Both the position numbers and the translations under genes were made by a program. A model generated the notes under the pieces. It was not told where the DNA came from. It saw only the letters and a program-made list of their open reading frames with translations, and ran no database searches. DNA of 64,000 nucleotides from Pseudomonadales bacterium (lineage in GTDB: Bacteria; Pseudomonadota; Gammaproteobacteria; Pseudomonadales; JAHRWD01): the NCBI GenBank assembly GCA_029210125.1, contig JARGPR010000010.1, positions 37,464 through 101,463 of the forward strand, written 5' to 3'. This document shows positions 9,089 to 19,400 of the stretch, piece by piece (the first letter of the stretch is position 1; the number at the start of each line of letters is the position of its first letter).

Positions 9089-10351
9089 TTACTTCGCTTT
9101 AGGACGAAGTTGAACAGGCATTTCTGTGAAACCTCTCACGAGAACAGAGTATGCACGCTCCGGCTTACCAACAAGCTCTACTTTCTCGAAACGTTTGAGA
9201 ATCTCTTCCCAGGTTACGCGCAGTTGCATTTCTGCTAAACGGTTACCCATGCAGCGATGAATGCCAAAACCAAAGGACAGGTGCTGACGAGGGCGTGCTC
9301 GGTCGATGATAAATTCGTTTGGACGATCAATCACCTCTTCATCACGGTTTCCGGAAAGGAACCAGATAGCGACCTTGTCACCTTTCTTGATATTTTGGCC
9401 ACCAAGAACCGTATCCTGAGTTGCGGTGCGGCGCATAAGAGTTAACGGTGTTTGGTAACGAATAATTTCAGGCACCATTGTCGGAATTAAAGAAGGGTCC
9501 GCCATCAATTTTGCATATTGATCGGGATTTTCATTCAAAAATTTCACACCACCAGAAAGCGAGTTACGAGTAGTGTCGTTACCACCAACAATCAATAAAA
9601 CCAAGTTACCCATGAACTCCATAGGGTTCATATCGCGAGTCTCTTTACCGTGCGCCAGCATTGAGATCAAGTCACCTTTAGGCGGCTCGTTAACCCGTTG
9701 ATTCCACAACTCAACGAAAGCAGGCAAGCATTCATTAAGAAGAATATCACGGCCCTGCTCTCTTGTTTCAACCAATCCACCCGGCTCTGGAATGGCTGTA
9801 GCGACATCCGACCAATAGGTTAATTTACGACGTTGCTCAAACGGGAAATCAAATAAAGTAGCCAGCATCTGCCCCGTCAACTCAATAGAAACTTTATCTA
9901 CCCAGTTAAAGGTTTCGTTAACAGGCAACGTATCAAGAATACCTGCGATACGCTCCCGAATTACGGGCTCAAGGCTAGCTAGACTGCTCGGCGCAACAAT
10001 ATCTTGAACTGTCTTACGTTGGTCACCATGTTTTGGCTCATCCATCGCAATAAACATTGAAATATCAAAATCTGGCTCTGGATCCGCCAGCGCAATGCTC
10101 GGCTCAGAAGAATATATTTCAGGATTACTCTCAACCTCCATGATGTCTTTATAGCGTGTCACTGACCAGTAGGGGCCATGCTCAGAGTCTTTGCAGTAGT
10201 GAACCGGAGCCTCCTTACGAAGGCGTGTAAAATACGCATCCTGGGTGTCAGATTGGAACAATTCAGGCTGATTCATATCATATTCATCAAGAGGAATACT
10301 ATAAGGATCACGGCCAAACATGGTGTTAAATTGATCTCTTGCTACGCTCAT
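9089..10351 (-). CDS. CYP153-type cytochrome P450, paralog 6
   Basis: 420-aa P450, first of the array in the direction of transcription. Motifs: I-helix GGNDTTRNS (256-264), ExxR E295/R298, heme ligand Cys367. Differences from its sister paralog 5 concentrate in the N-terminus, the region around 190-205 (IPEPGGLVETREQGRD) and the C-terminal EKVELVGKPERAYSVLVRGF segment. After the ExxR it has TLMRRT rather than THMRRT. A GGAAG ribosome binding site lies about nine bases upstream of the ATG. The 240-bp leader upstream contains inverted repeats and is the best candidate regulatory region for the array. Confidence 0.95.
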   Translation of the reverse strand: MSVARDQFNTMFGRDPYSIPLDEYDMNQPELFQSDTQDAYFTRLRKEAPVHYCKDSEHGPYWSVTRYKDIMEVESNPEIYSSEPSIALADPEPDFDISMFIAMDEPKHGDQRKTVQDIVAPSSLASLEPVIRERIAGILDTLPVNETFNWVDKVSIELTGQMLATLFDFPFEQRRKLTYWSDVATAIPEPGGLVETREQGRDILLNECLPAFVELWNQRVNEPPKGDLISMLAHGKETRDMNPMEFMGNLVLLIVGGNDTTRNSLSGGVKFLNENPDQYAKLMADPSLIPTMVPEIIRYQTPLTLMRRTATQDTVLGGQNIKKGDKVAIWFLSGNRDEEVIDRPNEFIIDRARPRQHLSFGFGIHRCMGNRLAEMQLRVTWEEILKRFEKVELVGKPERAYSVLVRGFTEMPVQLRPKAK

Positions 10352-10416
10352 AATTAAAATCTTCCAAGTAATTAAAACTCATCAAAATCTAGTACTACAA
10401 CCTCTGCCAAAAAGCC

Positions 10417-10481
10417 GCCTAAAATGTAATCTTTAGGCTGATATTCGCCAGCTGACCCACCACTGAACCCAACAAGTCAGC
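10417..10481. promoter_or_regulatory. Inverted repeats in the leader of the P450 array
   Basis: Two inverted repeats lie upstream of P450 paralog 6: GCCTAAA (10417-10423) with TTTAGGC (10432-10438), and GCTGAC (10451-10456) with GTCAGC (10476-10481). Such symmetry could be operator sites or leader-RNA hairpins; no regulator gene lies next to them. Confidence 0.4.
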
Positions 10482-10551
10482 ACTTTATCAGCTTTTCTTG
10501 TTACATTGCAAGATAGTAGGACAATTCGACAATGACTGAATTATATATCGG

Positions 10552-10577
10552 CGGAGATCAGCAAAAGTTGATCTCCG
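10552..10577. terminator. Hairpin after ferredoxin reductase
   Basis: CGGAGATCA (10552-10560) and TGATCTCCG (10569-10577) form a perfect 9-bp stem with an 8-nt loop just past the reductase stop codon. There is no U-run on the minus strand, so termination may be partial or factor-dependent. Confidence 0.6.
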
Positions 10578-10591
10578 TCAATTTATTAACA

Positions 10592-11797
10592 CTACTCAGA
10601 TAAAACCAGATCTTTTAGAGGGGTATCCGCATCAGACAAACCATCAAGATTTAATTTCTTTCCATATAGCTGTTTTGCAGCCATAAAATCACCAGGACAA
10701 TTGACAGCGTCAACCGCTACTAGCGCTCCATCCTTTAGATATAGAACTGAGAATTTATTCGCTGATTTATCCCCACGAACTACCTGCGTATCACCATCAG
10801 CTGAAAAACCAACCATCTGTAACTTGAGCCCATATTGATCAGACCAGAACCAGGGTACAGCCGCATAGGTTTTATCTTTACCCATCATGTTAGCCGCAAC
10901 CACACGGGCTTGGTCCGCCGCGTTGGGTACAGATTCCAGGCGCAATCGACGGCCCAAAATAGGATTCGGGTGGTTTGCGCAATCACCGGCTGCGTACACA
11001 TCTTCAGCTGAAGTGCGGCACCGTTCGTCGACTACAATACCGTTATCACATTCGATACCCGCTTCAGAAGCCAGCTCAGTGTTCGCAATAATACCTATCC
11101 CAACAATGACCATATCCGCTTCGATACGCTCATCACCACAACAAACGTGAGTAACACTATCTTCACCATCAAAACCACTTACACCGGTATCTGTGAGCAC
11201 ATTGACACCCTTACTAGTGTGCAGCTCATCATAATACGCGCTCATTTCCGGCGTCGTTACACGCTGTAAAATCCGATCTGCAGCCTCCAGAACGGTAACA
11301 TTCATGCCGCTCTCTTTCGCTACAGCTGCCACCTCAAGGCCAATATAACCGCCACCAACGATTACCAGATTTTTCCCGGAAGCCATTGCGGTCTTAATTC
11401 GATTCACATCATCCAGTGTCCTCAGATAGTAGATTCCACCCAGGTCACTGCCTTTGATATTCAGAATTCTGGCTCGACTACCGGTCGCAATGAGTAATTT
11501 GCTGTACTCAATCACCTCTCCACCTTCAACCGTCACTGTTTTAGCAGCAGTATCAATTTTCTCTGCTCGTGTACTGGTTCTCATAGTGACATTTTTTTCG
11601 GTATAGAATTTCTCTGCTCGCAGATATAGCCGCGCACTTTCATGACCGGCAAGGTATTCCTTTGAAAGAAGAGGTCGAGAATATGGAATATGAGACTCAT
11701 CACCAATAATGATGATCTCTTCGTCACTACCTTCCTGTCGCAAACTGGCTGCTGCCTGTCCTGCTGCTTGTCCTGCACCGATTATTACAATTGCCAT
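10592..11797 (-). CDS. FAD/NADH-dependent ferredoxin reductase for the P450 system
   Basis: 401-aa flavoprotein of the putidaredoxin/rubredoxin reductase class, which passes electrons from NADH to the [2Fe-2S] ferredoxin. The N-terminal FAD Rossmann motif is IVIIGAGQAAGQAAASLR. A second dinucleotide motif VIVGGGYIGLEVAAVA binds NADH. The second FAD motif is VYAAGDCANHPNP. The C-terminal domain is full length. It is the only reductase in the window, so it probably serves both ferredoxins and all six P450s. It lies 112 bp downstream of the hydratase pair on the same strand, and a 240-bp gap with hairpins separates it from P450 paralog 6. Confidence 0.95.
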   Translation of the reverse strand: MAIVIIGAGQAAGQAAASLRQEGSDEEIIIIGDESHIPYSRPLLSKEYLAGHESARLYLRAEKFYTEKNVTMRTSTRAEKIDTAAKTVTVEGGEVIEYSKLLIATGSRARILNIKGSDLGGIYYLRTLDDVNRIKTAMASGKNLVIVGGGYIGLEVAAVAKESGMNVTVLEAADRILQRVTTPEMSAYYDELHTSKGVNVLTDTGVSGFDGEDSVTHVCCGDERIEADMVIVGIGIIANTELASEAGIECDNGIVVDERCRTSAEDVYAAGDCANHPNPILGRRLRLESVPNAADQARVVAANMMGKDKTYAAVPWFWSDQYGLKLQMVGFSADGDTQVVRGDKSANKFSVLYLKDGALVAVDAVNCPGDFMAAKQLYGKKLNLDGLSDADTPLKDLVLSE

Positions 11798-11909
11798 GCT
11801 TACTCCTGTGTTTACTACTTATCTGTGTTTCTAATTAATAAAAAGGGACTGAAAACCCAAACCGGGCGATTATAAACAACCACTCCCAATGAAAACTAAT
11901 CGATATCAA

Positions 11910-12332
11910 TTACGCATCAATTCTCGCGGATGCAGTTCCCGATACCACCTCTTCTCCTTTCTGATTTTTGGTGGAAACCACCAGATCAACAAAATGCTCA
12001 CCACCCTCTTCTCGCAACTCTTTAATCGTTGCGGTTGAGGTCAGGTCATCTCCAGGCCAAACCTGCTTGGAAAACCGAACGCCGAAGTTGGTTAATCGCC
12101 CATCGCCAACATAGTTAGTCAGCATTTTTCCGGTCATACCCATAGTCAGCATTCCGTGGGCAAATACAGTGGGATAACCCGCTACCTGTGTCGCGAAAAC
12201 CTCATCACTGTGGAGAGGATTATAGTCACCGGATACGCCTGCGTACTGTACGAGCTGGGTACGCTTCAAATCTTCTACGATAACCTCTGAGTAGGTATCA
12301 CCTACGCTTAGTTGTATTGCACTTAATGCCAT
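11910..12332 (-). CDS. MaoC-like (R)-specific enoyl-acyl hydratase, small subunit type
   Basis: 140-aa hot-dog protein. The hydratase 2 motif YAGVSGDYNPLHSDEVFA is clear, with Asp36 and His41 as the expected catalytic pair and Asn38 between. It is followed by FAHGMLTMG, the usual second half of the motif. Enzymes of this class add water to trans-2-enoyl thioesters, or remove it from (R)-3-hydroxyacyl thioesters. It starts 9 bp after the preceding MaoC-like gene, so the two probably form one heteromeric enzyme in the manner of HadA/HadB. Whether it acts on fatty acid, steroid or alkane-derived acyl chains is not decided by sequence. Confidence 0.85.
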   Translation of the reverse strand: MALSAIQLSVGDTYSEVIVEDLKRTQLVQYAGVSGDYNPLHSDEVFATQVAGYPTVFAHGMLTMGMTGKMLTNYVGDGRLTNFGVRFSKQVWPGDDLTSTATIKELREEGGEHFVDLVVSTKNQKGEEVVSGTASARIDA

Positions 12333-12341
12333 CTCAGCCTC

Positions 12342-12833
12342 CTATTGCTCTACAGCTCGTTCAGTTTGAACACCCACAGAGCGGGCCGTCACTACCAACT
12401 CACCGTTTTGATCGCGGTACTCAGTAATGCTTTCACGGAACTTAAGCTTGCCGGATCGTCGGCCCTCTTTTTCCCAGGTTTTGCCTTCCTTAGTAATCGC
12501 CGTTAATACATCACCGGGCTCCAGGTTTCGATGGTACTCGTAGTGTTGTTCAGCATGCAGACCGCGGCCGCTGCCGGTATCTTCACCCTCTTTCTTTTTG
12601 ATGCCGGTTGCCTCCTTACCAGAACCGAACCATGGTTGACCAATCTTGGGGCGCATCGTGTTGTCAGGGTTAAACTGAGCGCTCGCTTGCACAAAGGTCG
12701 GTGGCGCAATTACGCCACCTGGCTCGGTTTTGCTGGCTGCTTCAGCATCGTGATAGATTGGGTTCGCATCGCCTATCGCATGTGCAAATAGCATGATATG
12801 ACCGGCCTCAACCGGAAACTTGTCTGCTGCCAC
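12342..12833 (-). CDS. MaoC-type dehydratase partner (N-terminal hot-dog domain family)
   Basis: 163-aa hot-dog protein resembling the N-terminal MaoC dehydratase domain (HadA/HadC-like). Features are [13 protein letters not shown] near the N-terminus, VIAPPTFVQ, and a [18 protein letters not shown] segment typical of this half. Members often lack a complete catalytic Asp-His set and act with a second hot-dog subunit, here the gene that follows 9 bp later. It is transcribed divergently from rimO. Its place upstream of the ferredoxin reductase on the same strand allows co-transcription with the P450 system, but this is inference. Confidence 0.8.
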   Translation of the reverse strand: MAADKFPVEAGHIMLFAHAIGDANPIYHDAEAASKTEPGGVIAPPTFVQASAQFNPDNTMRPKIGQPWFGSGKEATGIKKKEGEDTGSGRGLHAEQHYEYHRNLEPGDVLTAITKEGKTWEKEGRRSGKLKFRESITEYRDQNGELVVTARSVGVQTERAVEQ

Positions 12834-12987
12834 GGGTCAACTCCCTTTTTTAGGCTTTAAAAAAAGATCGAGCTTAAGCAATGGAACAGCAGGATTCAAG
12901 TCTAATTGTCCTACAATATTACCCGAGACACTTGGAGCTAACCCAAACCATGATTACAATGGCCGCTTTTTTGGTATTGATCAGATC

Positions 12988-14304
12988 ATGCATCCACCTA
13001 AAGTTGGTTTTATCAGTCTCGGTTGCCCTAAAGCACTGGTTGACTCTGAGCGAATTCTCACCCAGCTGAGAATTGAAGGCTATGAAATCACGCCGAAGTA
13101 CAAAGGCGCTGGTTTGATTATCGTTAATACCTGCGGGTTTATTGATGCAGCTAAGGCAGAATCCATTGCCACTATCGGCGAAGCACTTGAAGAAAACGGT
13201 CGTGTAATTGTGACCGGCTGTATGGGGGTTCGGGATGATGACATCTCAAAAATTGACGACCGGGTGCTTTCGGTATCCGGTCCCCAGGCATACGAACAGG
13301 TGATGGCTGCGGTACATGAACACCTGCCCTATCAAGCCCAGCACGACCCGCTGCAATCTCTGGTGCCACCCCAGGGAATCAAACTCACCCCGCGCCATTA
13401 CGCCTATCTGAAAATCTCGGAAGGCTGCAATCAGACCTGCAGCTTCTGCATTATTCCTTCTATGCGCGGCCGTTTGGTCAGCCGCCCTATTGGTGATCTG
13501 CTGACCGAAGCTCAAGGGCTAGTAAATGCCGGCGTAAAAGAGTTGTTGGTGATTTCGCAAGATACCGGCGCCTACGGCGTTGATACCAAATACAAAATGG
13601 ACTTCTGGAACGGCCAGCCAATCAAAACCCGGATTCAGGAGTTGATGGTTGCACTGGGCAATATGGGTGTTTGGGTGCGACTGCACTATCTATACCCCTA
13701 CCCTCATATCGACAAATTGCTGCCATTGATGGCAGAAAACAAAATCGCCCCTTACCTGGATATTCCCTTTCAGCACGCCAGCCCTCGTATTTTAAAGCTG
13801 ATGAAACGGCCTGGTGATACCGATAAAATACTAAAACGCATCGCAAAGTGGCGAGAGATCTGCCCCGACGTATGTATACGCAGCACCTTTATTGTTGGGT
13901 TCCCCGGTGAAACCGACGAGGATTTTGAGATGTTGCTGGACTTTATTGAAGAAGCACAATTAGACCGAGTCGGTTGTTTCCAGTACTCCCCAGTCGATGG
14001 CGCTGATGCCAATGAGCTACCTAGCCCGGTTGCGGATGAGATCAAACAGCAACGTTTCGACCAGTTTATGCAGCTTCAGCAGCAGATCAGCGCTGCCAAA
14101 CTACAGAACAAAATTGGCTCAATTCAGCAGGTCTTAATCGATGAGATCACTGATTTTGGTGCGATAGGGCGCACCTATGCGGATGCCCCGGAAATCGATG
14201 GCCAAGTTCACATCGAAACAGATTTGGCGCTTAACCCCGGGGATATGGTTTCAGTGCGAATTGCCGGAGCGGATGAGTATGACCTCTGGGGAGGTATCGA
14301 ATAG
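12988..14304 (+). CDS. rimO: RimO, ribosomal protein S12 methylthiotransferase
   Basis: 438-aa radical SAM enzyme that methylthiolates an aspartate of ribosomal protein S12. The N-terminal MTTase domain has cluster ligands Cys13, Cys49 and Cys78. The radical SAM cluster motif is [13 protein letters not shown] with Cys147, Cys151 and Cys154. A C-terminal TRAM domain ends with [15 protein letters not shown]. The start was set at 12988 because family proteins begin shortly before [11 protein letters not shown]. The frame stays open upstream to 12820, but that would overlap the divergent hydratase gene and has no family match. No strong ribosome binding site is seen. Convergent with ttcA, 15 bp apart. 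Confidence 0.93.
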   Translation: MHPPKVGFISLGCPKALVDSERILTQLRIEGYEITPKYKGAGLIIVNTCGFIDAAKAESIATIGEALEENGRVIVTGCMGVRDDDISKIDDRVLSVSGPQAYEQVMAAVHEHLPYQAQHDPLQSLVPPQGIKLTPRHYAYLKISEGCNQTCSFCIIPSMRGRLVSRPIGDLLTEAQGLVNAGVKELLVISQDTGAYGVDTKYKMDFWNGQPIKTRIQELMVALGNMGVWVRLHYLYPYPHIDKLLPLMAENKIAPYLDIPFQHASPRILKLMKRPGDTDKILKRIAKWREICPDVCIRSTFIVGFPGETDEDFEMLLDFIEEAQLDRVGCFQYSPVDGADANELPSPVADEIKQQRFDQFMQLQQQISAAKLQNKIGSIQQVLIDEITDFGAIGRTYADAPEIDGQVHIETDLALNPGDMVSVRIAGADEYDLWGGIE

Positions 14305-14319
14305 AGGTCGCCGGTATGC

Positions 14320-15222
14320 CTATTGCCCGATATTAAGAATATTGAGCTTGCCGTACTGTTGTTTTTCTTCCGATTGAAGGTCAGGATCAAAACTGGCGAC
14401 CCTGGGCAGATCCTTGGAACCGCCATTAACCTTCATTTCTTCAAAGTCGAACAGTGCCCGATCCGCCAGATGTGACGGCACAACGTTCTGAATACTGGAA
14501 AAAATCACATCGAGTCGACCGGGCTGCTTACGTTCCCAGTCCTGCAACATCCCTTTAACGACCTGTCGTTGCAGATTTTCCTGAGAGCCACAAAGATTGC
14601 AAGGAATGATAGGAAACTGCTTTAACGCGGCGTAAGCCTCAATATCACTTTCCTTACAATATGCTAACGGGCGAATAACCGTATTTTTACCGTCGTCACT
14701 TTGTAGCCGCGGTGGCATCGCTTTTAACTTGCCGCCATGGAACATATTTAGAAACAAGGTTTCCATAATATCGTCACGGTGATGCCCCAGGGCAATCTTG
14801 GTCGCGCCAATTTCATCGGCGAAACTGTATAAAATCCCACGTCGCAATCGTGAACACAAACCACAGGTCGTTTTACCCTCCGGTACTTTATCCTTCACAA
14901 TACTGTAGGTATCCCGCTCTACAATATGGTATTCAACACCGATACTGTCTAAATACTCAGGCAATATATGTTCTGGAAACCCCGGCTGCTTTTGATCCAG
15001 ATTCATTGCCACCAGCTCAAACTCCACCGGTGCGTGTTTTTGCAAATTCATTAAGACATCAAGCATCGCGTAGGAATCTTTACCGCCAGACAGACAAACC
15101 ATTACGCGATCACCTGGCTCGATCATACTAAAGTCTTCAATCGCCCTGCCGACATTTCTGCGTAATCGTTTACTCAGCTTGTTAATATCAGTCCGCTGTT
15201 TTTTAGAAAATTCCTGAGTCAT
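14320..15222 (-). CDS. ttcA: TtcA, tRNA 2-thiocytidine(32) synthetase
   Basis: 300-aa ATP-dependent enzyme that thiolates cytidine 32 in tRNA. The PP-loop CLSGGKDS spans Ser45 to Ser50. Two CxxC motifs, Cys130/Cys133 ([12 protein letters not shown]) and Cys218/Cys221 (IPCNLCGSQ), hold the iron-sulfur cluster. [19 protein letters not shown] is a further family signature. Length agrees with family members. Its 3' end faces rimO, and its 5' end diverges from the lipase gene over a 93-bp gap. Confidence 0.96.
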   Translation of the reverse strand: MTQEFSKKQRTDINKLSKRLRRNVGRAIEDFSMIEPGDRVMVCLSGGKDSYAMLDVLMNLQKHAPVEFELVAMNLDQKQPGFPEHILPEYLDSIGVEYHIVERDTYSIVKDKVPEGKTTCGLCSRLRRGILYSFADEIGATKIALGHHRDDIMETLFLNMFHGGKLKAMPPRLQSDDGKNTVIRPLAYCKESDIEAYAALKQFPIIPCNLCGSQENLQRQVVKGMLQDWERKQPGRLDVIFSSIQNVVPSHLADRALFDFEEMKVNGGSKDLPRVASFDPDLQSEEKQQYGKLNILNIGQ

Positions 15223-15315
15223 CGATATGCCTGTTTGAACACCCTACAAAAAGTGGATTTTATACGAAAAACTACTGGCCTACACAGCTAAGAATCAAAC
15301 TAGAAAGCCTCAACC

Positions 15316-16470
15316 ATGAAAAAACCCGTCATTATCTTTATACCCGGCTTTAAGGGTAGCTTTCTGCGCCAACACAGCAGTCGCCGACTGGTATGGCCAT
15401 CCCCCTGGCAGATCTATTTCGGAAACAAATCACTACAGCTGCCAATCCAGCCAAACCAGAAAGGTTTACTTGAACTTTATTCGAGCGAGGTATTGCATAA
15501 AATCACTCTAGTTCCGGGACTTTTTGAGATTAAATTTTATGACTACTGGCTAAAAATACTTAAACAGAATTTTGGTAAAACCCACCAGATTATCGGTTTT
15601 GATTATGACTGGCGGCTGGATAATTTTGAGGCTATTCAAAAGCTCGATCAACTGATCAAACAACTCAACCAACATCACGACAGGCCTATTACGCTGATAT
15701 CCCACAGCATGGGTGGCCTGATCGCAAGTTACTATCTGCGCTATGGGGGTCAGGATTTTGAGTCGGCACAGGAAAACTGGAAAGGTGCAGAACAGGTCGG
15801 CCATATGATCTTTGCCGGGGTGCCTTTTCGCGGCACCGCTTCGATGTTTAGAAGCATTCAGATTGGCATGCGCACAGAGCAAAATCGCAGGCTGCTATGC
15901 CAACCTGCTGTTGCATCGTTTCCATCCAGCTACCAGTTGATGCCAAAACCAGGTATTTCATTTCTCAGCAAGCTCGACGGCACACCTCTGGAACAGGATA
16001 TCTTTTGCGGACAAAACTGGTCTGACAATCAGTGGGGGCTGTTCGAATCAGGAAAGCAACAGGCCGAGCGACTATTTACCAATACTCAGTTGGAAAGGGC
16101 TTCGCAGTTTATAAAACAGATTCACAAACCTGCAGAACAGGAAGTTCCCAAAAAACTTGAGGTCCTCAACGTGATTGGCAGGGGTTACGACACACCGGAG
16201 CAAATTTACGTTGATCGAAATGAAAGCGGCGGCTGGAGTATTCTCAGCAGTCAAGATGCAAAGCGACACCCAGAGATCCCCGACCCCCATCGTATTTACG
16301 GCGATGGCGACTACAACGTTACGGTTTCATCGGCTCAGCTTCCTGAATCATTTACCGCTTTTGAGCATCAAACCCTCTATTCAGAACATGAGCACAGCGC
16401 ACTCTACGACGACCCCATCATTCAACAGCAGATCATCGATCTAATAAAAGAAGGTGCATTAACTAGCTGA
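15316..16470 (+). CDS. LCAT-like alpha/beta hydrolase (lipase or acyltransferase)
   Basis: 384-aa alpha/beta hydrolase related to the lecithin:cholesterol acyltransferase family. It opens with PVIIFIPGFKGSFL, the oxyanion-loop strand, and contains FDYDWRLDN, typical of LCAT relatives. The nucleophile elbow is SHSMGG with Ser131. Near the C-terminus YGDGDYNVTVSS supplies the likely Asp, and SEHEHSALYDD the likely His. No signal peptide is visible, so it is probably cytoplasmic or peripheral. It may act on lipid esters; the true substrate is unknown. Convergent with the RND permease gene, 16 bp apart. Confidence 0.75.
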   Translation: MKKPVIIFIPGFKGSFLRQHSSRRLVWPSPWQIYFGNKSLQLPIQPNQKGLLELYSSEVLHKITLVPGLFEIKFYDYWLKILKQNFGKTHQIIGFDYDWRLDNFEAIQKLDQLIKQLNQHHDRPITLISHSMGGLIASYYLRYGGQDFESAQENWKGAEQVGHMIFAGVPFRGTASMFRSIQIGMRTEQNRRLLCQPAVASFPSSYQLMPKPGISFLSKLDGTPLEQDIFCGQNWSDNQWGLFESGKQQAERLFTNTQLERASQFIKQIHKPAEQEVPKKLEVLNVIGRGYDTPEQIYVDRNESGGWSILSSQDAKRHPEIPDPHRIYGDGDYNVTVSSAQLPESFTAFEHQTLYSEHEHSALYDDPIIQQQIIDLIKEGALTS

Positions 16471-16486
16471 ATTGAATCACAGCGTA

Positions 16487-19400
16487 TCACTCAGGCTTAA
16501 GAATTTTTACCCGTTCACTCAAAGCAGGGGTGAATATTTTGTACAACACGGGTACCAGCAGCAAAGTGAGGAAAGTCGACACAATGAGCCCTCCGATAAT
16601 TGCCCATCCCATCGGAGCCCACATTGTACTCCCTGAGAGTGTCAGCGGTAGCAACCCACCGATGGTGGTCAAGGTGGTTAACACAATGGGGCGAAAGCGA
16701 GTTTTCGCAGCCTGCAGAATCGCCTCTGTCACCGCCTGACCAGTAGCGATCTGCCCGTTGGCATAGTCCACCAAAATAATCGAATTATTCACAACAATAC
16801 CAATCAGGCTGGTCAGCCCAACAAAAGCCGTAAAAGAGAAGGTGTAACCCGTAACCAGCAACGCCAAAATGGCGCCGGTAATTGCAAACGGGATCGCAAT
16901 AAACACGATCAGCGGCTGTAAAAAGGAACGGAATTGCAGCACCAACACCGCAAATATCCCCAACAGCGCAATAATCAGGGTTTTCATCATCCCGTTAAAG
17001 CTCTCATCCCTATCTTCCTGTTCGCCACCAATTAAAAACCGATAACCCGGTGGCAACTCAACTTGATCCAACATTTCAAATACCTGACCTCCTACCTCGG
17101 CTATCGAATAACCGATATCAACATAGGCGGAAACCTTTGCCGCCCGCACCATATCACGGTGCTGAAAATAGGCAGGTGCAGACTCTAGCTCAAAGGTAGC
17201 CAGCTGTCGCAACGGTACCAACTGACCTCGCATGTTGGAGACATTCGCCTTGCGCAAATCATCAAGCCTGGCTTCACCTCGGTTATTGAGTTTGATAACA
17301 ATCGGATAATCTTCACCGGACGGATCCCGGTAGGAGGCGACTTCACTACCGACCAATGTTGCTCGAACCACCGAGTCAATGCGACTCAGGGGCACACCTA
17401 AGAGTGCAGCTTTATCGCGATTGATATTTACCTGCAGTTCAATCCGGGTTTTAGCGATACCATTATCGATATTGATGGTACCAGGTATGCTACGAATTAC
17501 ATTTTCCAGCTCGATACTTAATCGTTTAAGTGTCTCTAGTTCATCGCCAACAATGCGTACCTCAATGGGTGCACCGCTGCCTGCGCCCTGCTGAAATTCA
17601 CGAAGGTTTAGGGTTGCCCCAACGTAGCTGTCTAAGTGGGCTCGAATTTTTTTAATCATCGCCTGGCTTTGCGCCATTGGGATATCTTCATGCTGAACAA
17701 ATAGCTGACCGATGGTCGGTGTCTCAGAGCTGGGGAATTCATTGTAATAGACCGCTGGGTTTGCACGACCCACGTTCGTGGCCACATCCGTAATTTCAGG
17801 AATGGTTGCCAGGTATTGCTCAACCTCCTCCGTAACTCGGTTGGTACTTTCGAAATTACTGTTTTCGGGCAGAGAAATATTAATCAGGAATTGGGGTTTT
17901 TCTGCATTGGGAAACAGGCTGACTCCTACTAAAGGAAAAAGCGACAGGCTCGCCACAAATAACAGTACGGCTATAACAATAACTACGAATGGATGCTTTA
18001 GACAGCGCCGTACTGTGCGTCCATGCAGATTTGCCAGCCAGCTTAAACTGACCACTCCGGTCGCTACCAACCTATCACTACGCCTTTTTTTTGAGAGTAG
18101 TATTTTACTCGACAGTAATGGGGTAATGGTCAATGCAAAAACCAAAGAGGAAATCAGTGCGAAGATAACGGTCAGGGGCATTGATCGAATAAAGGTACCC
18201 GTATCCGTTTGTAGCCAGGCAATCGGCAGAAATGACAACACCGTAGTCACCGTACCACTCACAACCGCCCAACCCACTTCACTAGTACCTGCCGCAACCG
18301 CAGTTAACCCTCTCTCCCCTTTGTCGATATGCCGGCCGATATTTTCAATGACAACGATAGCGTTATCTACAAGTAAGCCCAACGCAATCACTAGCCCAAC
18401 AATACTCATCTGCTGCAGGCCAAAACCGGTTAGATCCAGCCAGCCCACTGCAATTAATATCGACAATGGAATCGCTGCGGTAACGATAAATGAAGCACGA
18501 AACCCCAACACCAGCACTACGACAATCGCAACCAGGGCAAGGCCCTGTATTAAATTTAGAAAGAAGCCGTTAATTCGCTTGGTGACGCTTTGCGCCTGCT
18601 CCAGCACAATTTCAGAGGTAACACCCACAGGCAGTTCTTCTGAATATTTAGAAAGCGCTTCATTAAGTCCTTCAGTAACTTGATATATATTACTCCCCTC
18701 CCGCTGAACAACCGTTACAAATACACAACGTTTACCGTTGAAGCGGGTTCGGTAGGTTTGAATATCATCAGCCTTTAATATATTGGCAACATCTTTCAAA
18801 TAGATCAGGTTGTCCCCAACACTTTTTACCACAGTCCAGCCGATCTGATCGAGGGATTCATAGTCACCGCTGGAGCGCACATTAAAACGTCGTGTCCCCA
18901 TATTGACATGACCACCAGGGATATTTTTTGCGGTGGATACGATCGCATCACTTAACTGATCGATCGATATATTGAGGGTCAGCATTTTGTCGGGATCAAT
19001 TACAATTTGGACTTGCTGGCCCGGATAACCCCAGGTTTCAACTTTTTTAACACCAGAAACCCGTTCAAAACGTTTTTCGAGTTTTTCAGCAATAATTTCT
19101 AATTCCGCATATTTTTCAAACTCTGAAACCAGAGCCACTTGAAACATGGTGACATTGGAGGGGGAGTTTCGTTTTACTTCTAGTTTTCTTAAACCTGCGG
19201 GTAACTGACCACGTATTTCTGCAAGGGTACGTTGCACATCATCATATTTATCATCAGGGTCACTGCCATAGAGAAATTCAACGTAACCGGTGGCCAGTCC
19301 ATCGCGAATGTTAAATTGAATTTTTTTTACATCCTCCAGCTCATTAATCGCATCTTCAATCGGATCAACGATCATTTTTTCCATATCGACGGGTGTAGTG

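Noticed and set aside
1068..10351. Regularly recurring sequence blocks as a CRISPR or repeat array
   Set aside because: The recurrence comes from conserved P450 coding sequence about 1.3 kb apart, not short repeats with spacers.
12820..12987. Longer rimO reading frame starting at 12820
   Set aside because: The extension overlaps the divergent hydratase gene, has no match to RimO, and family proteins begin just before [11 protein letters not shown].
17778..18683. 301-codon plus-strand frame inside the RND permease gene
   Set aside because: It is antisense to conserved transmembrane coding sequence; its Thr- and Ser-rich composition is a by-product of the opposite frame.
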